Assembly: GCA_033064195.1 (NCBI GenBank)
Contig: JARBJD010000050.1
Coordinates: 186,001-250,000 of the forward strand
Source: Blattamonas nauphoetae
Taxonomy: Eukaryota; Preaxostyla; Oxymonadida
DNA: 64,000 nt
Reading direction: 5' to 3'
The notes below the pieces were generated by a model, which saw nothing but the letters and a program-made list of their open reading frames with translations, was not told the origin of the DNA and did no database searches. Numbering within the stretch: the first letter of the stretch is position 1; the number at the start of each line of letters is the position of its first letter. The position numbers were made by a program, and so were the translations under genes. Below, piece after piece: positions 1 through 10,500 of the stretch.

Positions 1-26
1 ATTCTGACAGATTCAGAAACAAAACG

Positions 27-42
27 TTCGTTATGGGTCAGA
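27..42 (-). promoter_or_regulatory. Conserved family A leader box of a gene cut by the left edge (A0)
   Basis: Read on the minus strand this is TCTGACCCATAACGAA, the 16-nt box found before every family A gene here. Exactly 24 nt follow before the start codon, whose first two bases are positions 2 and 1. The coding part of this copy (A0) therefore lies just outside the window. The C/T-rich stretch further upstream (about 45-110) resembles the upstream region of A2 and A6. Whether the box is a promoter, an initiator or a 5'-UTR element cannot be told from sequence. Confidence 0.75.
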
Positions 43-44
43 AC

Positions 45-1135
45 AATCTGTGAAAGAAAGAGATTGAGATGAAATAAATGTCCAAAAGGAAGAACGAAAA
101 GCAGCCAACTAATATTGACACCATCCATGAATGAAGACGAAGCCAGAGAACGTGATAAACCGAAAGATGACAATAGTCCATCAAAGAACAACGAATGAAC
201 AAGAGAGGCAATGCAGGAAAACAGACGAAGAGGGCAATGTGTCACAGATCGCGATCCCGCAGTGTTGTGTCATCGTTGTCAATCGTTTGCGTCCACAACT
301 CGGTACCAGTGTGACGGAGTGGGTGACTTGCAATTCTCATTCGAAGACGAAGGGATGGCTGACAGTCAGCGTTCGCATGTTCTCGTCCCGTCTGCTCCGT
401 TACGTGAAGGTTTCTGTCCAGTTTGTGAAGACGAGAGGATGGGCGATGGTGGGTGGATGGAGAAACTGCCATCGACTCCACAACCAGCCAGCATCCCACA
501 ATCACGGTTGGGAACAGCGTCAACACGCAATCCCCATCACCCAAGCAAATAGAATCGAGACCAGTTGAGGGAGAAGCGCTGCTTCGATCAGTGTGAGGAG
601 GAGCTGGTGTGCACAGAGATCGTTCGGAGGACGGAGCGATGCATGTCCTGCATCGTTTCGATCGCATTGCTTCCCTCGCTTCAGTTCCTCCTTCCTCTTC
701 TCGCTTCGAGAGGGGGGAGAGTGAGGAGCGAGTGCTTGGTGTGTATGAACAAGTACCTCGGTTCTTGTGATCTTCCGAACAGCCGACGATGATCGTCGAT
801 GTGGATCCATTCGGAAATGGCATCGCATCGGCGTTCGAAAGAGAAGACGATCCTGTGGCACAATCACAAATCAAAGATCTCACACAAACCGCTGCCAATC
901 GTCAGCATCGACAGCTTCCATTTCCGAACAGTTGGAGCAGTGCGAGAATGGTGGCGAAAGAGAAGGAGAGTGTGGCGACTTTCGAGGGAGGGAGAGTGGG
1001 AGAGAGAATCCGAATCGTTCCGGATAATGAAACCATGAGATGATGCCAGAGTCGACAACGATCACACACAAACAGTGTTTGTGGTCCGACAGAAGGAAGA
1101 AACAGTTCGAAGCGTTCGCTGGTTCTTGTCTGATT
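45..1135 (-). repeat. Family A spacer repeat (between A1 and A0)
   Basis: This 1.1-kb stretch separates the A1 stop from the A0 leader and reads in the A1 direction. It is a diverged copy of the segment that follows the other family A genes, most completely at 46,531-47,430. Several overlapping frames are open (for example 242-898 minus), but the frame that stays open differs between spacer copies. I therefore treat it as non-coding or decayed sequence. One short stretch, reading like LTLIEAALLPQLVSILFAW, is kept between copies and might be the remnant of an old helical-repeat gene. Confidence 0.6.
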
Positions 1136-2209
1136 CTACCAAGGCTCTGGAAGGTTCATGTCCGTTAGATTAGTCCATGCGATCGATTCGGCAACAATCC
1201 ATCTTCCAATATGTGTCTTTCGGTTGTTTTGCAGCGTTTCTTCAATCACATCTTCGATGCCCTCCATTTTCAACATTCGATGTACTGTCTTCCACATCTG
1301 TCGCTCATTGTCACTTGTTGTGTTCCAGTTCCACTGGAAATTGAACATCTCAAACAGATAAAAGTAGATTGAGTTCTCTTTTTCGAAGAATGTGAGACAA
1401 CTTGGGATCGTGAGAAAGACTGGCATATGAAGAACTAAATCCATTGTCGGTTGATAATATGGACATATTCTGAGGATGAGAGCAATAAGAAACATGAATT
1501 CAATCGACATGTTCCCATCGACGATCGAATAGCGGTTCACGCACAAATGGGATATATACTTCTCCGAAGGGGCGAGAACTTGCTGAAAAACTGTCTCATG
1601 AACAGCTTGTTGTTCATAACCATCTTCAATTCCGAGCCGGACGAGACTATCTGGTGTTGCGAGGTAGAGAGATGTGGGGATGGTTGTCATGAGAGAAGTG
1701 TGGATATCGACTGCTTCAGTAAAAGAAAGAGACAGTGGATTGAGAGTGATGACGAGTTCAGGGATCAGATCAGCTTTCACGAGGAGAAGTAGGTTTTTGG
1801 TTGAACAGTGCCAGATCAGCTGGGAGAGCATCTTCATTGATGTTGTGGTAATAGCCTGACTGGTTGAAGAAATGAGCACTACAACGGATTCCACGAAGTT
1901 GGTCGAAGACTCATCAGTTATTTGCGCGAGACTGTTGAGAAAACCATCTGCGGATGATTCATTCTGCGGTTCTACAATTTTTAGAAATTTCACGGCTTTA
2001 GTTTCGAGGGAGACATCAAGTACAGGCTGGAACTTCACAGTGGCAACGAGGGACCGAAAGATAGTGACCTTTTCGGAGTTAGATTCAAGTTTTTCTCCGC
2101 TCCAATTCAGGAACGGTTGGCAATTGATTAAATCGAGTAAATTGGAGAAGGACAAGTCCGAGCATGTCGGAGCTGAAGAAGTGCCGACTTCATTGGTTAC
2201 AGGTTCCAT
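1136..2209 (-). CDS. Family A protein A1, 357 aa, helical-repeat-like, function unknown
   Basis: I do not recognise a named domain. The protein is a chain of amphipathic leucine-rich segments like an armadillo/HEAT-type fold, with no signal peptide, membrane helix or visible catalytic motif. Landmarks shared with the other copies, in order: FLNW near residue 35, FRSLVATVK near 50, VKADLIPEL in the middle, HLCVNRYSIVDG, then IPSCLTFF and MEGIEDVIEE near the C-terminus. It is intronless and, like every uninterrupted copy here, exactly 357 codons long, which argues for constraint. The ATG is supported by the leader box ending 24 nt upstream. A1 lies downstream of UBX1 on the same strand, the same order as UBX2-A3. 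Confidence 0.85.
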   Translation of the reverse strand: MEPVTNEVGTSSAPTCSDLSFSNLLDLINCQPFLNWSGEKLESNSEKVTIFRSLVATVKFQPVLDVSLETKAVKFLKIVEPQNESSADGFLNSLAQITDESSTNFVESVVVLISSTSQAITTTSMKMLSQLIWHCSTKNLLLLVKADLIPELVITLNPLSLSFTEAVDIHTSLMTTIPTSLYLATPDSLVRLGIEDGYEQQAVHETVFQQVLAPSEKYISHLCVNRYSIVDGNMSIEFMFLIALILRICPYYQPTMDLVLHMPVFLTIPSCLTFFEKENSIYFYLFEMFNFQWNWNTTSDNERQMWKTVHRMLKMEGIEDVIEETLQNNRKTHIGRWIVAESIAWTNLTDMNLPEPW

Positions 2210-2233
2210 TTCGTCAGATTTGATGTTGAAATG

Positions 2234-2249
2234 CTCGTGATGGGTTTGA
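2234..2249 (-). promoter_or_regulatory. Family A leader box of A1 (diverged)
   Basis: On the minus strand it reads TCAAACCCATCACGAG, which keeps CCCAT-ACGAG of the consensus. It ends exactly 24 nt before the A1 ATG at 2,209, the same spacing as in all other copies. Confidence 0.65.
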
Positions 2250-2277
2250 ACACAACGGCGTCATTGAGAGTTCTCAG

Positions 2278-3738
2278 ATCAAAAACTACCTTGAAATGAA
2301 TGAGAAATACATAATGAAGAGGATTAGTACACACAGAAAAAAGACTGAAGAGAGAGTGTCCAATTCATGGCTTCAGGAGCAGTTTGATCACAATTCGCCA
2401 ATTTCCATTCAATCAAGAAAAATTTGACGAATATCCCGTTCTTCAACGAATTGCAGATTGTGTGAGGGCTGACTTCTGCTTGTCTGTGTCTCTTCCGACC
2501 ACAAATCTAATCATTTTCGACGTCTCCCACATCATCCTCGTCTTCTTCCACTTCGATCAAAACCGCCGACCGGGGGCACAGCCCAGCGCTCTCCAACGTC
2601 TGCCCATGATCGTCAAGCCGCCTCCGTGGCAGAGATACCGCATGAATCGTTTTCCCCATCAGTTCTTCATCCAGCGTCCGCACCACTGCTAACAGGTTTG
2701 AAATCGTGTGTCCCACCAGGAAACGACGAACAACAGGCCGGGCGGGCGGCGGAAGGCGGATTTGGAGAGTGCAGAGTTGGTCGGCGGGAGTGGCTTCGTC
2801 GGGCTCTTCGACAAAGGCTGCTTTCGTCAGTTCCGTGTTCATCGTCAGCTGGTCGTTCTTCTGTCGCTCTCTTTCCATGTCCAGTTCCTTTTGTTTTTGC
2901 TTCGCCTCCTTTTCCTCTTCCATCATTCGGAACAGTCGCGCTTGTTCTTCTTTCATCGATTCCTCTTTCGCTTTGTCAATCAGCATCGATTCTTCGTATT
3001 CTGCGTTTGTCGATTCAATAATCATCCGCTCTTCCTCCAATTCTTGCTGCTTTCGCTCCCGTTCCTCTTGTTCAAGTCTCTGTCTTTCAGCTGTCATTCC
3101 TGGCTCAGGCATGACATCAAATGGTTGTCCATCAAACATCAGTGAAGCAAACGTGTAGTTCAGCCGATGTGCGTCGATTTCTGTCTGTCTCACATCCAAT
3201 GCTTGCAGAATGTTCACAAGCGTCAGATCCACATCCATCGCTTCTTTCGTCCGAATAAACCCGTGCACATGGAGACACGGAAAAGAAAACGACACAATAT
3301 AACATGCAAAGTTGGAAGGGGAATATGGCAGAGTTTGGGCTTGTTCAGGTGTGACCAGCATCCCGAAGTATTCAAGTTGATCCTGTGTCACTTCACGCAC
3401 ACCTTCTGCACAGAGCACAGTTTGCGAAAAGCGAACTGCAAATGATTGCTCAGTCGTCACGACAATGCAGAGTGGTTTACGCTGCATTTGGGAGGCGAAG
3501 AGGGTTTGGCCGAGTGAGGCTGTAGAAAATGTGATTGGCAACGGCGGAGTTATTGATGAGAGTGCGGTGATGTATGGGGAAATAGGTTGATTGGTGGAGA
3601 TGCTGAGGAGAGTGTGGAAGAAGGAGAGAAAGACGGGTGGGGAGAAGTCTTCCAGGAGATCCGCCTGGAGATTGACTTCAAGAACTAGATCATTGAAACT
3701 TAATGCCATAAAATCTATTGGGGGGAGTTGTCCGTTGT
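2278..3738 (-). repeat. Left copy of a 1,461-bp inverted duplicate (UBX block)
   Basis: This block is repeated in opposite orientation at 27,457-28,917. Both copies are 1,461 bp by my coordinates, so there is no net insertion or deletion. The match starts inside the UBX coding region (position 3,738, codon 109), covers the rest of the gene and its 3' flank, and stops about 70 bp before the family A start codon. Sequences on either side do not match. The coding parts differ at six amino acids, so the copies are either young or homogenised by gene conversion. Confidence 0.85.
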
Positions 3739-4063
3739 TGTTCCCATTGGGTGGACGTGATTCTGAAATTGGGTTGGTTGCTTGTGTTGTTTGTTGATGT
3801 GTAAGAAGTGAGAACACGAGTGATTTTGGAACTGGTTTCAGTGATTTGAACTTAAACTTTGTCTCTTGTCGGTAGGAATAATGCAAAGGGGGTTGAACGA
3901 ATTGCAGGTCATTTGGCGACGATTGAATGAGTTCACTGAGAGCAATCTTGATTTCCCGAAGTGACGAGGTTTTCCGAAAAGTAAGAGGAATTTCTAAGGC
4001 TTCTCCGGTGTTCGAGTTCATTACTCGTGTAGGGAGAGTCACTTTCGATGAGAAGAGCCCCAT
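2507..4063 (-). CDS. UBX1: FAF-like UBX domain protein, 518 aa (complete copy)
   Basis: Likely a ubiquitin-pathway adaptor; UBX domains typically bind the p97/Cdc48 unfoldase. Visible order: an N-terminal segment starting MGLFSSK (Gly2 and Ser6 fit an N-myristoylation site), a low-complexity linker near 90-115, a UAS thioredoxin-like region at about 180-320, a highly charged coiled coil rich in Glu, Arg and Lys at about 325-410, and a C-terminal UBX/ubiquitin-like domain at about 430-505 that ends in an acidic tail. This order matches FAF1/FAF2-type proteins, although no UBA domain is evident. It is intronless. The ATG at 4,063 gives the longest frame. The USP gene diverges from it 468 bp away, and A1 follows 297 bp downstream. 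Confidence 0.75.
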   Translation of the reverse strand: MGLFSSKVTLPTRVMNSNTGEALEIPLTFRKTSSLREIKIALSELIQSSPNDLQFVQPPLHYSYRQETKFKFKSLKPVPKSLVFSLLTHQQTTQATNPISESRPPNGNNNGQLPPIDFMALSFNDLVLEVNLQADLLEDFSPPVFLSFFHTLLSISTNQPISPYITALSSITPPLPITFSTASLGQTLFASQMQRKPLCIVVTTEQSFAVRFSQTVLCAEGVREVTQDQLEYFGMLVTPEQAQTLPYSPSNFACYIVSFSFPCLHVHGFIRTKEAMDVDLTLVNILQALDVRQTEIDAHRLNYTFASLMFDGQPFDVMPEPGMTAERQRLEQEERERKQQELEEERMIIESTNAEYEESMLIDKAKEESMKEEQARLFRMMEEEKEAKQKQKELDMERERQKNDQLTMNTELTKAAFVEEPDEATPADQLCTLQIRLPPPARPVVRRFLVGHTISNLLAVVRTLDEELMGKTIHAVSLPRRRLDDHGQTLESAGLCPRSAVLIEVEEDEDDVGDVEND

Positions 4064-4531
4064 CGAAACCGATTATGGGCGATGAATGGATTGATGTGAA
4101 AAAGGCGACGAGAGGTTGAGGATCGAGGTAGAACGTGAGAAGGGAGTTAGTAAACTTCGTGCAATCAGAACAAGACATTTGGTTAGAAAAGTTTTGAGAT
4201 AATTGAGAAAAAGGCCAAGGGGTTGGTTCATTTGTGGAAACACTATTGTTGAACAGTCCTTCACGACTGCATTCATTCCATACAGGGCATATTTCCTGTT
4301 TACCGGATCAGATCCGTGAGTGGCCTGTTTGTTCCGACACTAGTCCATACTCGGCTATTGTGGAATTGATAAGTCGTTGAATTTAGTCATAGGCAACTTG
4401 AGACCGAGTGTGGATGCTCAACGAAATAAAACGTGGGAAAATTTGAGAACAGAACGAGAGGATGATCCAACTCTAACATTTTTCTCTCCTCTGTTGAATT
4501 GCTCGTTCATCCGTGAATGCTTTCATATTGA
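4064..4531. other. Divergent intergenic region between UBX1 and the USP gene
   Basis: These 468 bp separate two genes transcribed away from each other and must hold both promoters. I see no family A leader box and no recognisable gene. Short frames on the minus strand look like chance. Confidence 0.5.
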
Positions 4532-7500
4532 ATGACGCAACCACCCTCTCGTGATTTTGATCAAATTATCGAGCAAATTTTCGACGATAAACCAAAAGAG
4601 CAGTATCAGGAGGCCTTTCTCGAACTCCTCACTTCCACAAATCACTTCTCCTTACAAGACTGCACTATTTCTGCTGCAAAACTACTTAAAAGGTCAAATG
4701 CCACTCAGCAAGATGGTACAGAAAGTGAAAACACGTCAACTGATCAACACCAAGATCATCTCATCACATTTCTCGCTCAAATTATCCCATTTTCACTTTA
4801 TCGTCAAATGGAAACAATTTCAGACGCTTGTTTTCTCTATTTTCTTGATGTAATTGTCTCTCAAACGAATTGCTTCCAAGAAAGAAGCGATTTCTTAAAC
4901 CGACTCAACGAACATTCTATCGCGAAGAATGCAACAGATCATCATGCAACACAGATAATTATTTGTCTTTTTTATCTGTTCAAGAATTTCTCACCTTATT
5001 ATTCAACGAAATATCTCGAAATCATCCTCAAACTACTAGCCTATCATCCTCACTGTGGAAACCTGTTTATCCTCCTTGATAAACTCAAAGATAAAATTAC
5101 TCTGAAAAAACATGCTGAACAGCTGACTGAAGCGATCAAAAAATCCCTTTATCCGCCAAATCCCGAATTAGAAGGATCGACCTCTAAATCCGGCGTTGAA
5201 ATAGACAAAGCTATTTTTTACGCTGCCCGTAACAATCTTCTGGATCGAATATACCAGATTGATGAAGAAATAGCTCGTCCTGCCGTCACGGCAATGATGT
5301 ACTGGGTCTGTGCCTTCAAATTCGACCTAGCAGTGCATTTATTCGAAAATTCATCCTTCATTTCGAAGAAATTCGATCTAAGCCTGATTTGGAATGACTT
5401 TTCCTCCCTTCGAATCGACCCTGTTCAACACCGGTCATCACATCAGGGACCATCCAACATCTACCCAATCACTCCCTCTCCACCTTCCGACATTTTTTAC
5501 CTCCCTCCACCAGCCCACACACTCGACACGCCCTTCAACTATTCATCAGACTCCCAAAAGACGATTCAGAACAAACACTGCGTGAATCCCAATCAAACAA
5601 TACCAGAAAAGCTCAAACCCATCCCTCTGAAAGAGCCACCGGTTCCTGAGGGTGCGGTATATCGTCCTGAGGTCCGGGATATTGAACCATCAATTAAATC
5701 AGAGACCGACTCAGTCATCAAAACCACAGACAGTCATGATGCACCAAAGTACGATCATCAACACGAAAGATACTCAATCGACTCCGACAACCAAACAAAT
5801 AACTCCTCTCATTGCACTGCTATTAATGTGAATGCTCCTCAGACTACTCCATCACCCACACCAACACCACCACCACCAACAGCTAACGTTCATCCCCACA
5901 ATCTCGTCGCAGCAGATGCTGGTCGTCCCTCCATTCATTCTTCTCCTCCATTTTCTGTTGGTCCCAATCAAACCGATCCTTCTCCGAATGATCAAATGTC
6001 AATTTCATCTGAAGGCAACGATCACCAACAAGCTTCGGAAGATGAAGTCGACACGGTCATTCAAGCGGATAATGGTGCAGATTGGAGCTATAATTCCGAG
6101 AAATCCAGCGAAAGATCAGACCTCACTTCCAATTCTTCCCAACCAACTGCACAGTATGAACCAAATGCCAATGCCCCTCCCGCTACGGGTGGTGTTCTTG
6201 TTTTCAGAGTTGGTAAGTCAAGCAAAACGGGGAAGGAGAATGAGAGCAGTCAGCCGGCTCCGAACGAACCCAACCCTTCACCACACGCATCCCAGCCAAC
6301 CGACAATGCATCAGCCGGGAATGAACGAGATGGCACAGCAAGTGATTCTGCACCAGAAGTTAGTCGGGGTGATCCCAACCCAACACCACCCCTCTTCCAG
6401 CCAATCAACATGTCAGCTCGGAATAACTCAATCGCTGATGACTCTCAAGAAGTGATTCGGGATGCTACCCACAATACACACCAACCACCCACAGCTGAAC
6501 CCTCCAACGCCCTTTCGGGCACCGACCCGATCTGTCGTGACTCAAAAGCGTCTTCGGACGATGCTGCGGATTCTGAGAATGTGCAAGACGATCCCTACAG
6601 TGCAATTGAGACATCAACACCTGAACCATCCAACGCAGCAGCCTGGAATGATGCTGCCGTTGATGAATATCAAGATTTTGTGCAGGAGGATCCCCACAAC
6701 CCACACCAACTCAGCACAGATGAACAATCAAACGTATCGACAGACACTGGCTCAATCTATCACAACTCCGAAGAGCCTTCAGACATTGCAACAGATTCTG
6801 GGAGTGTCCAAGAGGATCCTCATAACGTACATCATCCCAGCACAGATGAACACCCCAACAGACCGACAGTCACTGATATGGTCGAAGATGAACTTGATGA
6901 CACAACGAATTATCATCCTCAAGGCCAATTATTAAGGGATCCCGACCACAATACAGCTCTCTACCCAGCACAATATGCCGACAACATTTCATTCTCTTCG
7001 GAGAGAATAACTGTCATTGAAAACGTAAGTCAGCCCGGACAACTGTACGATCAGCCTGATGACAGTGCGTCAGTCAGTTCCGAAATAAAATCGATTGCCT
7101 CCTCTCAATACACTTCTCTTGATGCGAATGTTCCTCAAACTCCTTCTCTCTCGCGAAGAAAGAAGAAACCACAAATTCAGAAGACAGAAGAAGGTCAGCC
7201 TGGAACGGATCTTCAGAACGTTCAGGAAAACACTTCCAAACAGTTCGTCTGGAAAGACAAACAAATGGAAGCGGATCCATTCAGACTTCGGCTTTTGCAG
7301 AAAATGTCCAAACTCCTTCCTCATTCACAGTGGAATCCTTCGTCATTCAATGTTTATCCAATCGATGTCTCACTCCCCTTCTCCAAAAAAACGACCATGC
7401 AGAGCTTTCCTTCCATTCCAGCGAAAAGGAGACCTGCACATGTCATTTGTGACCCTAATCACATTCGTCTCGAGGTCAACGACACATTTCTGTTTGGACA

Positions 7501-10500
7501 CTTCGAAGACTTCATCCACAAAGTACTCGGACCAGATTATCCGTTCCCATTCCACAAGACGACAGCCATTCCTCGCTTCTCTCAATTTCCGGTTTTGAGG
7601 TTCATCAAGAAACCTTTCTCGAACTCTTCTCTATCCCAATCCCAGTCGCAGGAGAAGAGGTCATCTCACCTACAGAAACAGACACCAGCCATTCCGTGGA
7701 TGGGGACTCCTCTGGACTACTCAATCATCCCACTCTCTGAGACAGAACAACACGATCCACTCCCTCCAGTCAACTGGCCGATCCTTGGAAGCGATGTTCT
7801 GAATGAGATCATGAATGACATTGAAGACTTCTCTCACAAAGGCACACTCGAACAAGAATGTTACAAAACAATGTCGATCATCCCAATCACTCGCATTCCA
7901 ACAAACCTCTCTTCTTCATCTGCCTACAAAGCATTGCCGAATCTATTGTTTATCCTTCGTTGCATTGTGTACACTCAAGAGGTCTTCGAACAAGACATGA
8001 ACAACAAAGAATCACTGCTCAGAGACTCGTCCGAGCTGTTATCTCATCTTCTGGATACTTTGGAGGAACACTGCCCAGAAAATGACAACCATACTCTTCC
8101 TCTTGCCCTCCGCGATTGCATGCTCCTCTTCCTTCAAGCATCGACAACTGAGGACATGACACAAAATAACTCTTTATCCCAACTTTTTCTCCGTCCAGAC
8201 AATACACATCCAAAATCAACCCATTTTTATTTTCATCTCCTCCAGAAACAGCTCGACGATATCATTCTTCCAGAGGACACTTCGAATCCATCGACTTGCG
8301 TCGTCAGGTCTCTTCACTCTCCCACCACTTTGTTTGTCCTCCATCGACTCTCTCATCTCTTCCGAGAACTCCTGAAATCCTCAGAAGACATCTCTTGTTT
8401 GGGAGATCTGCCCAAAGTTTTCTCATCACTCATCAAAATCATTCCTATTGTTGTGGAACATGAGCAAACCACATTCGAACAACGTTTGCCGCTACGGACT
8501 GACTTCCCCAATCCCCTCACCTTCCCTGATGACACGGAGAACTTATCACCTCTCTTCATTCTTCTCAACCTGACTGAGATTGTCAGCAGGAACCTCATAT
8601 TTGAGATCGAACATAGCAAACAATTCTTCCGAACATTATGTTCTCTCTTTTCATCTAACACAGACATTCCTCACAACAGGCCGTACTCGATCCCAATCAA
8701 GAGAATCGCTGTGACACTTTCATGCCGACTCCTGAATCAGTACCCTTCTCTCCCATCGCCACAACCTCATCGACAGCGTCAGCTTCGATTTGTGGGACTG
8801 GATAATGCAGGCGAGACGTGTTATCTCGCAGTCACGATCCAACTCCTCATCCACATCCCACAATTCTATCATCTGATCTCACACATCGATACGAACCAAA
8901 TCACCGATGATCCAATTCAGAACAACTCAACAAACATCAAATACCGCGATCTTGTTCACAATCTGAAGACTCTCTTTTCTCGATATTCACATGCCGAGAC
9001 TGCGTCGATCCCGTTTGAAGAAGCTGCCTTCTTCAAAAAATATCATCCCACACATGATTCGTCTCTCTTCTACAAGACACTCCTCACAGATTTACATGAT
9101 GCCTTCCAAATGACAGACCTCACCCAACTTGCAGAGACTATTAACACGTGCTTCAAAGTGCACTCTGAAGAACGCGATGAGGAGAACGAACTCCACACGA
9201 CGAAAGGATATCATCACACTGTGCGTCCATCTTCACAATCACTCGTCGATGAGCTGAATAAGCCAAGCCTCGCGTTCACTGTTCTCCCTAAATACTTATT
9301 CATCGATCTCACTCGTGCTGAGAAGACAAATTCTTTGATCAAGATTGATGAACACATCGAATTCCCATACGGCATGCACCCTCTCTCACTCTCGACTGGC
9401 GATGTGAAGCACAACTTCCTCCTCACTGCTGTGATCCTCCCTAGCGAACGGAGGTCCAAACCCCAACATTTTCAAATAATCCAAAAAGTGTCGATGGGAA
9501 GATGGTTGTGTCTCAGCGACGGGACGATCACAGAAGTTGATGAGGAGGCGATTCCTGTCCGTTGCTTCGGACTGAAGAACGACTTCCCAATTGCGAAGTT
9601 CCTCCTCTACACCAACACTGACCAAGATACCGAACAACTTCAAAACATGATTGTCGTGGAAGACAGTCAACAACAGCTAAAGTCAGTCTATCACCTGACC
9701 ATCGACCACGAGACGTACAAGCTCTTTGAAGAGGAAATTAAACCCCAATTTACAAAAAGGATTCCAACTTGGATTCAAAAAGCACTCAATGAACAAGCGA
9801 CAATGCTCACCGCGAACCCTCTCGGAAACCTCCCTCTCGAATGTGCCTTCCGTCATCTCAACAATGAATCACTCAAAGGGACACCCCTCTCGCTGGTATC
9901 GAGTTTCACAACAAAATTGAATCATCATCCGTCTCCGATCGAAGCCCAACAGCTCGTCGGTCTCTCGTTGTGTCTAATGTGCAAATCATGTGATCGCGAT
10001 TCATCTTCTCTCGACACCCTCTTTCACGAGATGGAGCACCGAGATTCAAGGGCATTCTCGAAACTGGACACTTGGAAAATCGTGGAAATCATTGCGTCGT
10101 TCCCTGAGCTCCTGACAGATCCCGACGTCCTCAACCACTTTTACTCCTCACTTGCTTCAATCCTTGAGGATCAGTCTCAATTGGCGATGTTGTTCACATT
10201 CACCAGACTGTTCACAAATCAATTCATTCAGGTCGCACAATCAACAATCCTTTGTGATGAGCATTCGGTCAGTGCGTTCCTCTCAATGGCGCTCGAATCT
10301 GGCATCAACAAATCCATCGAACCCCCACGAATCGTCGCATTGTGGGCAGCACATCCAGATTGTGCCAACACCAACCTTCCCATTCTCCTCAGAAAGGCTT
10401 CAAGGATGAGATTAATCCCCACTTTTGTTGAAGATTTGGTGAAAGAAACATTCGCCATGCTTGGTCCAAACCAACCTTTGTCCAAAAGTGATTTTGAACT

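Noticed and set aside
242-898. A 218-codon minus-strand frame in the left spacer, and similar frames at 32,226-32,726 and 46,777-47,304, as genes
   Set aside because: The frames agree only in patches and shift relative to one another between spacer copies, which is not expected of a maintained gene.
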